DNA of 64,000 nucleotides. Source: Clostridiales bacterium (GTDB taxonomy: Bacteria > Bacillota > Clostridia > Oscillospirales > CAG-272). Every line of letters starts with the position of its first letter. Position 1 is the first letter of the stretch. The notes below the pieces were generated by a model. It saw nothing but the letters and a program-made list of their open reading frames with translations, did no database searches and was not told where the DNA came from. Below, piece by piece: positions 16,711-26,655 of the stretch. Both the position numbers and the translations under genes were made by a program. Location of the stretch: the NCBI GenBank assembly GCA_012514145.1, contig JAAZAV010000034.1, forward strand, positions 1-64,000, read 5' to 3'.

Positions 16711-17169
16711 ATGACATTCCGCAATATGGAACCCGGCGACCGCGACGCCATGCAGAGCTTTTATGACGATATGGGGTTGGCGAGCAAGACCTTCTTCAAC
16801 CTCAGCGGCTATAACGAAAAACGCACAATGGATTTCTTCAGCGAGGAGGGCAAGCCCAATCACGAATTCTGGGTTATGACCGAGGGTGATCTAATCGTCG
16901 GTCTTTCCTTCATATGGGATATCGGCTCGATGATTCCCTGGTTCGGCATCGCCGTTCGAGACGAATGGCACGGTAAACACGTTGGCACCGCCATGCTGAC
17001 AAACGTTCTGGAAATCCTTCGTGAGCGGGGCTGCGGCGGGCTGCTGCTCACCACCGCTCAGAACAACTATAAGGGTCAGGGGCTTTACGAGAAGTGCGGC
17101 TTTGAGCGTTTAGGCGTTCACCGCGGCGGAGAGTATCTATATATACACCGCTTTAAGAAGGATTCCTGA
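16711..17169 (+). CDS. GNAT-family N-acetyltransferase
   Basis: A 152-residue acetyl-CoA-dependent acyltransferase. The acetyl-CoA pyrophosphate loop is seen in RDEWHGKHVGTAM near 95, followed by the helix and strand LLLTTAQNNYKGQGLYEKCGF near 118-138 typical of motif B. GGAGG precedes the ATG. It follows the SGNH hydrolase gene closely and could acylate the same compound class, but the acceptor is unknown. Confidence 0.85.
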   Translation: MTFRNMEPGDRDAMQSFYDDMGLASKTFFNLSGYNEKRTMDFFSEEGKPNHEFWVMTEGDLIVGLSFIWDIGSMIPWFGIAVRDEWHGKHVGTAMLTNVLEILRERGCGGLLLTTAQNNYKGQGLYEKCGFERLGVHRGGEYLYIHRFKKDS

Positions 17170-17216
17170 CAATCAAAAACTGTAGAATTATACCGTAACA
17201 CTTCCATGAAATGGCG

Positions 17217-17255
17217 CGACCGGACTGTCCGAAAAGACAATCCGGTCGATTTTTG
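17217..17255 (+). terminator. Rho-independent terminator after the GNAT gene
   Basis: A 13-base stem (17217-17229 with 17236-17248, one mismatch) is followed by ATTTTT. The convergent DUF6067 gene ends 31 bases beyond, so it may serve both. Confidence 0.8.
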
Positions 17256-17285
17256 TGTTTGTCGGGTTATAATGACAATTCCGGT

Positions 17286-19346
17286 TTATTTTTCGCTCTC
17301 TGTATAGAACACCGAGTAGCCGAAACCTTCAAAACTCAGGCGCACTTTGCCGCGGTCAAGCTCTGCCGGAACTCCGCAAAGAGATGAGAAGCCTGTAATA
17401 CCGCCGGCTAATTCAAGCGCAGCTTCAGCGGGGCTGCGAACCGTATTTGCGCAGAAGCAGAGTTTACAGCTGCGCCCCATAATATCGGTGTATTCCCACA
17501 TACTCACCTTAACGGTATCGCAGGAGCTTTTTACCGCGCCTTCCTCAAGCTGCCAGAAGGGTCTGAATTTCGCCTTATCCCAGGGCACACAGTCCAGCGC
17601 TGTCCATATTTCGGACATGAGCTCCAATGGTTTACCGGTGTCGTTGGACTTGGGCAGCGTGCCGAACAGGATGCAGAGAGATATTCCCTCCTCCATAGTC
17701 CAGAGAGGCGGTTTTGCATAGCAGAGCATCTGAACAGGCATACCCCAGGCACGACCGGTCAGCATGGCGCGGTAGTAGCCCTCGGGCAGTTTGGTTATCT
17801 CGCCTCTCCAAAGCGGCATCTGGAAAATTTCGCCGTCCCAAATGCTGTGATAGAAGGACATGGCGCTGAAGTTGATGCACATGTTGGTGTGGCAGTTTAT
17901 GATTCCGCCCATGGGATCGATGACCGCATACAGCCGCTTCATCATATCGCGTATGGCAAGCATGCCGCAGGTGGGATGAAGTTCGCCCTTTGCGTCTCGT
18001 GTGCCGCAGCCGTGCGCCTCGTTAGCGCAGAACTTGGGTGTGAGGGTGGAGTCGAGATAGACACCGTCGAAGTGAAATCTCTCGATAAGGCGGCGTATGC
18101 CGTCGACGAAAATATCCCGTGCCTCCTCGGCATTATAGCAAAGGCGCGGCGCGCGCTGTGCCGGCAGGCGATACCACTTCCAGGCGTGGGGCGATGTTGC
18201 TTTGAATCTCACCTCCTCACCGATCTCCGACCACAAGGGTGAAAGGGTCGAGATTTCGTAACCGAAATATGGTATAACCTTGATGCCGCGGCGATGCGCC
18301 TCGGTAACTATCTTCTCAAGGCGCCGAGCGGTATTGCGGGTGAGATACTGGCTGTTCTGAATGTCGTTCCAAAGTTCATGGATATAGAGGGTATTTATAC
18401 CCAGGCGCTCTATTCGATCGAAGGTCATTTCACCCGTGTCTTCGAATTCGCTGAACAGGAACTTGTCATAGTCGACAAGAACCTTCTTTGCGCAGTCTAT
18501 ATGCAGTGCCCGCTCACGGTATGGCTGCTCGGGAAGCGGCTTTACCGGCGTGGTGATAAAGCCGAACGTAAAAGTTATGGGGTCAAGGCTTCTTCCCAGT
18601 GATTCGGCATAGCCCGCCCAGGAGGACGGCTCCCGGTCCAACAGACGCAGTCTGAGGACAACCTCGTTCTCCCGCCGCACCACCTCTACAGGTCTGCCTT
18701 CATACTCCCAATTAGCCGAATCCTCCGCGAAAAAGGCGAAGCCCGTCTCGTCATTTCCGAGGTAAAGCTGGTTGCAGAAGGGCAGCTCCAGCTTATCGGG
18801 CAGGAAACCCGCCGATTCCAGTACGCCCTTCTTCTCCGCGCCGTCCGCCAGATAACTGACGAAAGGCCATACGGAATAATATCTGACCGCCTCGGGTTTC
18901 AAAGGTATCTCGAGTGTCAGCCCGGTGAGATTAAAATGCAACTCCGGGTCCTTGGTATAGCCGAGAGAATCCAGTATCGACTGACCGCGGGACATTACTG
19001 CCAGCGACGCGAAGACGCAGCCGTCGTATTCGACGCGGAATGAGGTGTTAAAGATGAAATTTAGCGTGTCTGCCGAGCAGACGACGGTGGCAGTCTCTTC
19101 GGTCACATCGTCCATGAGGAAGGAACGCGCCGCCGTCACCGTCTTTTCCTCGCCGTTTTCACATACTGTGACCCGGATTGCTCCTGCAAGCAGCTCACGC
19201 CCCTGAGAGGTGAGCGAGGATGGGAAAAGGCTGCCGTCGAAGGCGAATTCCCTGCCCCATACGTCAATTTTAAAGGCGCCGTCAGATTCGGATGCCTTAA
19301 CGGGAGTCCACGGGCGCATTACTTTGCTGCTGTCGGCTGTATACAT
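17286..19346 (-). CDS. DUF6067-like putative glycoside hydrolase
   Basis: A 686-residue protein without signal peptide. Residues 1-270 are beta-rich and end with FTFGFITTPVKPLP, which introduces the catalytic barrel in DUF6067/DUF4091-type proteins. The barrel (about 280-600) shows GINTLYIHELWNDI, GIKVIPYFGYEIS, FHFDGVYLDSTL near 418 (Asp candidates) and GGIINCHTN. It is beta-domain terminated. The ribosome site CGGAG precedes the ATG. It lies 79 bases downstream of a GH2 gene and in the same operon as an SBP. Activity is not established for the family to my knowledge, so the call is fold-level. Confidence 0.65.
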   Translation of the reverse strand: MYTADSSKVMRPWTPVKASESDGAFKIDVWGREFAFDGSLFPSSLTSQGRELLAGAIRVTVCENGEEKTVTAARSFLMDDVTEETATVVCSADTLNFIFNTSFRVEYDGCVFASLAVMSRGQSILDSLGYTKDPELHFNLTGLTLEIPLKPEAVRYYSVWPFVSYLADGAEKKGVLESAGFLPDKLELPFCNQLYLGNDETGFAFFAEDSANWEYEGRPVEVVRRENEVVLRLRLLDREPSSWAGYAESLGRSLDPITFTFGFITTPVKPLPEQPYRERALHIDCAKKVLVDYDKFLFSEFEDTGEMTFDRIERLGINTLYIHELWNDIQNSQYLTRNTARRLEKIVTEAHRRGIKVIPYFGYEISTLSPLWSEIGEEVRFKATSPHAWKWYRLPAQRAPRLCYNAEEARDIFVDGIRRLIERFHFDGVYLDSTLTPKFCANEAHGCGTRDAKGELHPTCGMLAIRDMMKRLYAVIDPMGGIINCHTNMCINFSAMSFYHSIWDGEIFQMPLWRGEITKLPEGYYRAMLTGRAWGMPVQMLCYAKPPLWTMEEGISLCILFGTLPKSNDTGKPLELMSEIWTALDCVPWDKAKFRPFWQLEEGAVKSSCDTVKVSMWEYTDIMGRSCKLCFCANTVRSPAEAALELAGGITGFSSLCGVPAELDRGKVRLSFEGFGYSVFYTESEK

Positions 19347-19425
19347 ATCATCATCTCCGTTTTGTCATTTATCCAAGGCTCTGAGCCGCTCTTTGGCGGA
19401 ATCGTATATTATTTCTTTGTTCACA

Positions 19426-22167
19426 TCAGACAAGTTTTACATGCCCCTTGAGACCGCCGGCTTTGCCCTCGGGAGCCTTTACCAGCACTCTCAGTTCAAC
19501 GGTGCTTCCCGCCTCGGCGTCAAGCTCAATCTCAAGCCTGCCGCCGTCGCAGGAGCCGGAGAACGCCTGTCTGCCGCCGCACCATACGCCGACTTCGGAG
19601 CCAAGCACACCGTCGAAGCGCAATACAGGCTTTCTCTCGGCGGCGGCCTTTATTGCGGGCACGGTCACAAACGCACGGTAGAGCCGCCAGCCCTCGATGA
19701 AGGCTTCGGGATATTTGCCCAGGTCGGTGGGTTCAAGTGAGTTCATATCGTCGTCGGTTATAATCATCAGCGGGTCGGGAGCCTCGGCACAGTTTGCCGG
19801 AGACATACGCCAGCCGGTAACTCTGCGGTCGAGTGCCGAGTAGATGTATGCGGGCTGAGCCACCTTTTTGACTTCGAACACCACGCCGCCGCCCACCAGT
19901 CCCTCGGATGATGCGGTGAGAACTATGCCGTCGCCGCCCGACTTTGTCTGAACAAGCGCCTGACACCAGCCGCAGTACAGTTTGCGCTCATATGCGTTAT
20001 CCGGTTCATGGGAATTGGGGTCGCCGTTGCCAACACCGATAACCGCGCCATAGCCGTTAAGTGTGAACTTCACAAGATTGTCTGCGGTGGGAACAACATT
20101 GCCCTCGGCGTCCAGAGCGCAGATGTTCACCGCCACCGTGTCCATGCCGTCATTAGCGATCTGGCGTCTTGCCGGAATCACACCGAGGCGAACAGCCTTT
20201 CCGGTGGTCTTGACTTCGTAATAAGAGACCTCCTCGCCGTTTCGGTAGCCCTTGGCAGACAGCACACCCGGCTCATATTTAACCTGCCACTCTAATTGCT
20301 CGCAGACATTGGAGGCTCTGCGCCCCAGGGATACGCCGTTGAGGAAGAGCTCCGCTTCGTCGCAGTTGGTGACCGTCATGACGCGTATAGTTTCACCGGC
20401 GCCGTGGTTCCAGTGAGGGAGTATATACATCATCGGCTCGTCGACGAAGCACGCCTTGTTAAAGTAGTAGGAGTCCTTGGGAAAACCGCAGGTGTCCATG
20501 ATGCCGAACTGAGAGGATACCAAAGGCCACTCGAAGGGTGTCGGCTCGCCCCGGTAGTCAAATCCTGTCCAGATGAAGATACCCGACATATATTCGTGGT
20601 CAAGCACGAATTTCCAGGTCTCGCGGATAAGCTGTCCCCATGGCACCCGCTCCTCGTCGTAGCCCGACAGCAGGTGGGCGTCCATATCGGTCTTGTAGCA
20701 GCCGCGGGTAGTTACCGCGCTGTTATTCTCCGAACCGACAATCGCCAGCTCCGGGAATTTCTCGTGGAAGGGCTCGATGCCGTTCAGACCGTAGTTGATG
20801 CCGACAACACTCATCTCCATACCGGCTCCCTCTGAAGAAAGACCGCCGTTCATGGCACCGGTATAGTACCTTGTATCGTCCAGCGATTTGGCGCGGCTGA
20901 GCATGCGCATGTAAATACAGCGTCCCTCTGCGGTGCCCTGCAGCGGCTCCTCGTTAAAGAGCGAATACATGATGACCGACGGGTGATTGCGGTCGCGGCG
21001 AACCATCTGCTCCACCGCGTCCAGCACCTCGGGACGGCTCTCGAAGCGGCGGTTCTCGTCCATGACAAGAATGCCGTATTCGTCGCAGGCGTCAAGTATC
21101 TCCCGCGCCGGCAGATTGTGGGAACAGCGGTAACCGTTTACTCCCATCTCCTTGAGCAGCTTGATACGGTAATATTGGATCGAATCGGGAACCGCCACGC
21201 CGACGCCCGCATGATCCTGGTGACAGCAGACGCCCTTGATTTTCAGCGAACGGCCGTTGAGGAAGAAGCCCTTGTCGGCGTCAAAATAAAACTCGCGGAA
21301 GCCGATGCGGGTGCTGTCGCTGTCAAGCTGACTGCCCTTCTCGTCAAAGAGCCGTATCTTCGCCGTGTAGAGCTTCGGATCGTCGATATCCCAGATTTCC
21401 GGATTCTCCACGGTCAAAGTGAGCCTGCCCTCGGTCTTGCTGTCCGCAGGTATCGTGAAGTCGCCGGAGATTCCGGTTGCAGCCACGCTGCCGTCCGGGG
21501 CAAAGAGCGCCGCACTGAAACGGACGGTTTTCGGCTCGTATGAGATGTTGCCGCATCTGACCTCGCACTCGACACTCCAGCCGTTCTCACCCTTTACGGG
21601 CTTGATCCACAGACCGTCATGGGCGATGTGTACGGTCGATTTGGCGAAGAGACGGACGTGACGGTATATGCCTGCACCTTCATACCACCAGCCCTCGGTG
21701 GCGAAACCGTCTATGTGTACCGAAATGACATTGGGGCGATCGCCGAAGTAAACCCGGTCGGTTATGTCAATAGGAATCTCGTTGTAGGCGCTGAAAGAAC
21801 GTGCCATAAGCGAACCGTTGACGAAAATCTCCGAAAAGACCGAAATGCCCTCGAAATTGACAAGTATCTGCCTGCCCTTCAGCTCCTCGTCAAGGCGGAA
21901 GGTCTTGCGGTACCAGCTGTTGCTGCGGGTGCGGTAGCCGTGGGAGTGCAGATTCTCCTTTGCGAAATCGCTCTCGGCGTAGTAGTCGTGGGGCAGATCC
22001 AAGACGCGCCAGCTGTCATCGTCATAGGACGGCGCCGCCGCGCCGGGTGCGTAACCCGCCTTGGATATCATGTAGGAGCTGGAATGGGTGTTGCGTATGC
22101 CGCTGTCCAGCTCGCCGAGGTTGAATTTCCATTCCTTGTCAAGCAGAAATACCTTTCTGTCTGCCAT
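19426..22167 (-). CDS. Glycoside hydrolase family 2 protein with DUF4982-like C-terminus (beta-galactosidase type)
   Basis: A 913-residue retaining glycosidase of clan GH-A. Order: sugar-binding jelly roll (1-180, with DLPHDYY and NSWYRKTF), immunoglobulin-like domain (180-295), barrel (about 295-590), then DUF4982-like and further beta domains to the end. The acid/base is Glu406 in LFNEEP and the nucleophile is Glu480 in AIVGSENN. FIWTGFDYRGEPTP near 540 is typical of the beta-galactosidase type. There is no signal peptide, so it acts inside the cell. GGAGG lies before the ATG. Galactoside specificity is likely but glucuronide or other activity cannot be excluded. Confidence 0.85.
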   Translation of the reverse strand: MADRKVFLLDKEWKFNLGELDSGIRNTHSSSYMISKAGYAPGAAAPSYDDDSWRVLDLPHDYYAESDFAKENLHSHGYRTRSNSWYRKTFRLDEELKGRQILVNFEGISVFSEIFVNGSLMARSFSAYNEIPIDITDRVYFGDRPNVISVHIDGFATEGWWYEGAGIYRHVRLFAKSTVHIAHDGLWIKPVKGENGWSVECEVRCGNISYEPKTVRFSAALFAPDGSVAATGISGDFTIPADSKTEGRLTLTVENPEIWDIDDPKLYTAKIRLFDEKGSQLDSDSTRIGFREFYFDADKGFFLNGRSLKIKGVCCHQDHAGVGVAVPDSIQYYRIKLLKEMGVNGYRCSHNLPAREILDACDEYGILVMDENRRFESRPEVLDAVEQMVRRDRNHPSVIMYSLFNEEPLQGTAEGRCIYMRMLSRAKSLDDTRYYTGAMNGGLSSEGAGMEMSVVGINYGLNGIEPFHEKFPELAIVGSENNSAVTTRGCYKTDMDAHLLSGYDEERVPWGQLIRETWKFVLDHEYMSGIFIWTGFDYRGEPTPFEWPLVSSQFGIMDTCGFPKDSYYFNKACFVDEPMMYILPHWNHGAGETIRVMTVTNCDEAELFLNGVSLGRRASNVCEQLEWQVKYEPGVLSAKGYRNGEEVSYYEVKTTGKAVRLGVIPARRQIANDGMDTVAVNICALDAEGNVVPTADNLVKFTLNGYGAVIGVGNGDPNSHEPDNAYERKLYCGWCQALVQTKSGGDGIVLTASSEGLVGGGVVFEVKKVAQPAYIYSALDRRVTGWRMSPANCAEAPDPLMIITDDDMNSLEPTDLGKYPEAFIEGWRLYRAFVTVPAIKAAAERKPVLRFDGVLGSEVGVWCGGRQAFSGSCDGGRLEIELDAEAGSTVELRVLVKAPEGKAGGLKGHVKLV

Positions 22168-22288
22168 ATTGTTCCTCCGTATATTTTATATAATTTCTTA
22201 TTTGAGTCTGTCATGGCTGCTGATATTATCTCACTTTGCACCGAGCTTGTCAAGAACTGTTTCCCCGACTTTACACTGAAATATGAAA

Positions 22289-22313
22289 GTCCGCACCCGT
22301 TAAAGGCGCGGAC
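22289..22313 (-). terminator. Hairpin between SBP 2 and GH2 genes
   Basis: Minus-strand GTCCGCGCC (22305-22313) pairs with GGTGCGGAC (22289-22297), followed by a modest U-rich stretch. It lies between the SBP and GH2 genes of one operon, so it may reduce read-through and give the SBP a higher expression level. Confidence 0.5.
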
Positions 22314-22328
22314 CTGTTATAACATGAT

Positions 22329-23837
22329 TTAGCCCATCGCTTTGAAGGCTTCGATGAACAATGCCAGCTTTTCCTCTGCAGCCGGACTTGCGGAGGCGTA
22401 CAATGACGCGAAATCCTTTGTTTTCTTTTCCATCAGGGTGCGCATCACCGTACCGAAATTGTTCAGGCTCGATGAGTAGACATAAGCCAGGTCGGTGGTG
22501 GGAGACGCATGGATCATGTCGACTATCTGGCCCGAGATGTCGTCGCGGATGTATTTTGTCTTGAGGGCGACCTCGTAATATACCGGGGTCACGGTGCGGT
22601 AGTTCTCGGCACAGGATGCCTCAAGCGCGGCGCACACTGTATCCAATTGACCGCAGGTCACAGGAACCATCAGCATACAGACACTGTTGTGCACCAGCGC
22701 GCCGTAGTTTTCGATTGTCTCGTCCAGCTTGGGATAGGGTATTATGCCGTAATCTGTCTCCATATCCCGGAAGAACACCGCCGAATAGAAGTAGCCGAAC
22801 ATAAAGGTCATCTCGCCGGGTATGAACTTGGCGGGTATCTTTATACGCAGCGAATCCTGAGTGGCGGGATAGAGAAAGGCGCCTTCGTTCTCATAGAATA
22901 GCGAGTAGAGCTTTTCGCTGAAACTCACCGTCTTTTCGTTGTTTGCCGAGATGTAGGGTATGCCGTCCTTATCCCGGGAGGTCAGGCGTATGCCCGAGTC
23001 GAACACCATGTGGTCGGTAGTACTGGCGGTCACCACGCCCACGCCGTATTGATCGCCCTCGTCGCGGGTGCCGTCGCCGTTGAGGTCGGCGTAGCACTTC
23101 TTGACATAGCCCGACAGTTCATCAATAGTCCATGCACCGTCAAGCACCTTGCCGTATAGCACTTCATCGGTCTCGCTGCCGGATATCTTCTCAAACTGAT
23201 CCTTGTTGAAATACATGCAGCTCATGTATGAGAGCATCGACAGTGAAATGTCGCCCAGCAGGAAGAAACGGTGGTTGCCGATCATCATCTCGTCCATGTA
23301 GGCGTTCGCCCACCAGGGCTGCTCCCAGTCGAGATATTTCGCGTCGATAAGATCTACAAACAGCGACTCGGTCACCAGCGGAGCCAGTGCCGACTGCGTG
23401 GAGTCGATAATATCATAGGCATCGTTGCCTGCAAGCACGTTTTCGCGTATCGATGCCGCCATTTTATTGAATACATCTTTTTTAATCTCGAATGAGATGT
23501 TAAGCCGTTCCTCAACCGAACGGATGCGCTCATACTGAGCCGTGACGACTATATCGCCGGTATCCTCGGTTGTCCAGTTTATGGCGTCCGCGTCGCCGCC
23601 GTGACTGTCGGTATAGGTCACCTTCAGCTTCGCGCCGTCGAAGTCAAGTTCGGGCAGGCTGTCCTTGGTGTCCTCACGGGCGGTTTCGGCGGGTTCGGTC
23701 TCAATAGTCTCAACTGCGGAGGTTTCGGCGGCGGTGTCCGACACCCCGGTATCACCACCGTCACCACCGCAGGAGGCTAATATAAGCGGGAAGCTGAGTA
23801 TTGACAGAGCAAGCAGAATTGCGACAGCTTTTTTCAT
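22329..23837 (-). CDS. Extracellular solute-binding-type lipoprotein (SBP 2 of 7)
   Basis: A 502-residue lipoprotein. The signal peptide ends at LASC (Cys23), followed by an Asp/Thr/Glu-rich linker. Family marks: SVEERLNISFE near 95, VLAGNDAYD near 120, LDWEQPWW near 155, an Asp loop ADLNGDGTRDEGDQYG near 250 that fits an EF-hand-type calcium loop, and YGIIPYPKLDE near 345. GGGGGA four bases before the ATG at 23837 sets the start over an ATG twelve bases upstream. It is first in an operon with a GH2 and a DUF6067 protein, so its ligand is probably their oligosaccharide substrate. There is no adjacent permease. Confidence 0.8.
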   Translation of the reverse strand: MKKAVAILLALSILSFPLILASCGGDGGDTGVSDTAAETSAVETIETEPAETAREDTKDSLPELDFDGAKLKVTYTDSHGGDADAINWTTEDTGDIVVTAQYERIRSVEERLNISFEIKKDVFNKMAASIRENVLAGNDAYDIIDSTQSALAPLVTESLFVDLIDAKYLDWEQPWWANAYMDEMMIGNHRFFLLGDISLSMLSYMSCMYFNKDQFEKISGSETDEVLYGKVLDGAWTIDELSGYVKKCYADLNGDGTRDEGDQYGVGVVTASTTDHMVFDSGIRLTSRDKDGIPYISANNEKTVSFSEKLYSLFYENEGAFLYPATQDSLRIKIPAKFIPGEMTFMFGYFYSAVFFRDMETDYGIIPYPKLDETIENYGALVHNSVCMLMVPVTCGQLDTVCAALEASCAENYRTVTPVYYEVALKTKYIRDDISGQIVDMIHASPTTDLAYVYSSSLNNFGTVMRTLMEKKTKDFASLYASASPAAEEKLALFIEAFKAMG

Positions 23838-23948
23838 AATATCCCCCATAAGACACTTCTGTTTATCGTAATCTTGCTCGAAAAGCCCGAAATAATCGGA
23901 AGTACACGGTTGTCATTTGTTATCGTTGACGTCTGCTGATGACCTGTT

Positions 23949-25670
23949 TTACGGATTTACTGTTTTCCAGCTTCCTGCCGGAATGGTTTTGCCGTCGGCT
24001 TCAAAGCCGGTGGCGGTGCGGTTTACGTAAATCCTTGTGCCGTCCGAATAGGTAACTCTGACAACGCCCTTTGCCACGATGTCGTGGCGCTCCATGAAGC
24101 AGTACTGCAGACGGCAACGCTCCTTATACTCGTCGTATACCCGTCCCACGCAGTCCACACCGTGAGCCAGTTCGGCAAAATCGGCGCAGGTTAAATCTGC
24201 CTCGCCCATCCAGTTGCCCCGCTTGCCGGTGGGGTCGTCCACGAAGCGCGAGTAGTAGTAGAATGAGGGTCTGCCGTTGAACTCCGCCACCTCGAGATAA
24301 ACTTCCGGCTCTTTGAGAGAGGCGTTAACGGTGTCGGAAGAGGGGTTTGAGGTGATGATACCGTTGTAAACCAGCTGCCATATAGGCACATATTCGTCGG
24401 TCAGCGGGCTCTTTTTGGTACCCGCAAAGACCGTGTAAAGACCGTAGTCCAGGTCGCCGCTCATATGGTCGAAGCAGCCCTCGGAGGATATTCCGCCTAT
24501 CTTCTCCGCCGCATCGCGCATGATCTCACGGGTATGCTTCACCCATTCGGTTCTTGTAAGCGGATGCTCCGGGTCGAAGCAGCGGCGGGCGGGAACGGTG
24601 CTTATCACGTCGATATAATGAGTGCCGCGGAATCCCAGGTCACGCAGGTCGTCGTGGGTCTTTAAGTATATCGGCTTGGCTGCCAGCGGGCAGGTGTTGT
24701 ACATCATGCCGCCGCTCCAGGAGCCGCCGCGCTGGGGCGAACCGTCGGAGTTCTTTATAGTGTAGTCCTCGCTGAAACAGTCGGCTATCCGGTAGGCATC
24801 GGTGGCATTGGTATGGCAGACCAGAGCGTAGTCCATTGATTTGGCTTTGGCGATAAGGGCGCGAAGTCCCTCCTCGCCGCCCAGTGCCGGCTCAACCGGC
24901 AGCGCCTGAGGCCAGCGCCCGTCATGACCGCGGATGTTCCAGCCCACAAGACAGAACTCGGCTTTCTCGATGCCACGCGCCTTGAAGGCGTCCATTATTT
25001 CGCCCACGCGCTTGAAGTCCACCGCCACATGCATGGGAGGCTCGTTCTCAACGGTCTGTTCCTCGACCGGTGTGGGAACCGGCTTCCAGCCGCAGCGGAT
25101 ACGGACATAAACCGACTCGGCGGTGTATTTAAGTATCTCTCCCGCCCTCTCGGCGATAGGCACACAGCCGTCAGACAGGCGATATTTGCGGTACTCACGG
25201 GCTATGCCCGAATAATCGGCGTCCGCGCCCTCCAGCAGATGGTATTTAACCGCCATGTCCTCGTCGGGTATTACGCAGTCGGTCATAAATCGGGCAAAAA
25301 CCGTGTATTTGCCATCCTTCACGCGGATGACGCCCTGCATGTCGTATTTCATGCTCACCGCGTAGGCGCAGAAGCAGACTCTCGGTGTCTTTGCGCCGAA
25401 CATGGGCATGATGAAGCCCAGTCCCGTCTCGCAGTCCTCGTGTCCTTTGAAGTATGTCAGAGTGTTGCGGGAGCTGACGATGTAGCCGGCTTCACCCTCG
25501 GATGCGGTGAAGTAGTCCGGCATAAGGTCGACATATTTGAATTTCTCGGTGACCGATGAGGCGGCTATGACCGCGGTCGTCACATTGCCATCCGCTGTCA
25601 GCTTTACTTCAAGCTCGGCTCTGCTTCCGTCGGGGCGTATACCGTATGCGTATGCGCATTCGTGTGCCAT
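23949..25670 (-). CDS. Putative TIM-barrel glycosidase (DUF5696/GH101-like)
   Basis: A 573-residue protein without signal peptide. The N-terminal 200 residues are beta-rich, and the rest looks like a barrel: FCLVGWNIRGHDGRWP near 245, then VCHTNATDAYR, GTHYIDVISTVP near 365 (candidate nucleophile Asp) and GGISSEGCFDH near 418 (candidate acid/base Glu). The spacing of these acids resembles GH101-type and DUF5696 proteins. The start at 25670 is set by GAGAGGAAG, only one base after the stop of the Fe-S gene before it. It is therefore the fourth gene of the coupled cassette 23949-28660. I am unsure of the exact family. Confidence 0.55.
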   Translation of the reverse strand: MAHECAYAYGIRPDGSRAELEVKLTADGNVTTAVIAASSVTEKFKYVDLMPDYFTASEGEAGYIVSSRNTLTYFKGHEDCETGLGFIMPMFGAKTPRVCFCAYAVSMKYDMQGVIRVKDGKYTVFARFMTDCVIPDEDMAVKYHLLEGADADYSGIAREYRKYRLSDGCVPIAERAGEILKYTAESVYVRIRCGWKPVPTPVEEQTVENEPPMHVAVDFKRVGEIMDAFKARGIEKAEFCLVGWNIRGHDGRWPQALPVEPALGGEEGLRALIAKAKSMDYALVCHTNATDAYRIADCFSEDYTIKNSDGSPQRGGSWSGGMMYNTCPLAAKPIYLKTHDDLRDLGFRGTHYIDVISTVPARRCFDPEHPLTRTEWVKHTREIMRDAAEKIGGISSEGCFDHMSGDLDYGLYTVFAGTKKSPLTDEYVPIWQLVYNGIITSNPSSDTVNASLKEPEVYLEVAEFNGRPSFYYYSRFVDDPTGKRGNWMGEADLTCADFAELAHGVDCVGRVYDEYKERCRLQYCFMERHDIVAKGVVRVTYSDGTRIYVNRTATGFEADGKTIPAGSWKTVNP

Positions 25671-25671
25671 A

Positions 25672-26655
25672 CTACTTCCTCTCATCGCCGATAACATCGA
25701 AGTCCGAAATGTCGAACTTCCATACCGGTCTGCGTCTGAATTTCTGCTTGAAGCTGCGTTTCAGCTTGCCCTGCTCCTCAAGGTGCACATAGCATGCCGT
25801 GTCGCAGGCTCTTCCGCAAATGGATGTGACATAGCTGTGCCGTATCGGCGGGTAGAAATAAATCTTCCTCAGAAGATCGCGCGCCCTCTCGGGGGTTATC
25901 TCCGCCTCGCCGGCGATGAGTTCCAGGCGATCTTTCTCGCTGAAGAAGTCGTCGGGACGCATGAAGGGATTCTTCACGCCCGCACCGCCTTTGTAGTATA
26001 CGGCACAGCGCCAGCTGTCGGTCATGCCCTTTTCGTCGATGCAGTGACCCGGGCAGGCTTTCACGCACTCGCCGCAGTTGTCACAGAGGTGAGGCTCGGA
26101 AACGGGGTCGGGCTCCAATTCCGCGTCGGTTATAACGAATATAATGCGCTGCAGCGGGCCGAAATCGTCGGTGAGCAGCTGACCGTGGAAGGACTTCTCG
26201 CCGATTCCGCACTTGACGGCCGAATCGATGAAGTCGAGCTGCGGTTCCTTGTCGAGGCCACGGACGATGTCGCCGGGCTGCATCTCGGGGTTGGTTATAT
26301 CCGAATTCTCGTTGATAATAAGGCGCTGTCTCTTCTGGGGCAGAGCCTTGAAGCCCTCCTCCTCCAGAAGCTGCGCCACACGGAGTGCCCCTGAAGGCAT
26401 CATGACCTCTTCGAGATTCTCCACCGACATTGTAGTATACTGATAGTAGGTAGTTCCCTCCTCAATCCCGCGCAGATAGCCGCGCAGTATGCGGAAGGCG
26501 AGACAGATAACCGTCTTTGCCTGCGGGAATATTGCGAACAGCGGATCCTGTTTGTCAAAGCGGGATGCCGGGGCGAAACCGACGAGATCGGCGGCGCAGT
26601 CAACGGCGGTTTTTATGACAGCGTTTTTCAGTTCTTTCATTGTCATATGCGTCAT
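25672..26655 (-). CDS. RdhA/QueG-like double [4Fe-4S] protein (paralog C)
   Basis: A 327-residue soluble protein. The N-terminal half resembles the cobamide-binding region of reductive dehalogenases and epoxyqueuosine reductase. The marker GIGEKSFHGQLLTDDFGP near 160 has the G-x-GE and FGP pattern of RdhA proteins rather than the GLGWIGKN of QueG. A ferredoxin motif CDNCGECVKACP near 195 supplies four cysteines, with a fourth cluster ligand set from WRCAVYY and SICGRACDTACYVH near 285. No Tat signal is present. The start at 26655 overlaps the previous stop in ATGA, so it is translationally coupled. Corrinoid binding is inferred from the family. Confidence 0.75.
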   Translation of the reverse strand: MTHMTMKELKNAVIKTAVDCAADLVGFAPASRFDKQDPLFAIFPQAKTVICLAFRILRGYLRGIEEGTTYYQYTTMSVENLEEVMMPSGALRVAQLLEEEGFKALPQKRQRLIINENSDITNPEMQPGDIVRGLDKEPQLDFIDSAVKCGIGEKSFHGQLLTDDFGPLQRIIFVITDAELEPDPVSEPHLCDNCGECVKACPGHCIDEKGMTDSWRCAVYYKGGAGVKNPFMRPDDFFSEKDRLELIAGEAEITPERARDLLRKIYFYPPIRHSYVTSICGRACDTACYVHLEEQGKLKRSFKQKFRRRPVWKFDISDFDVIGDERK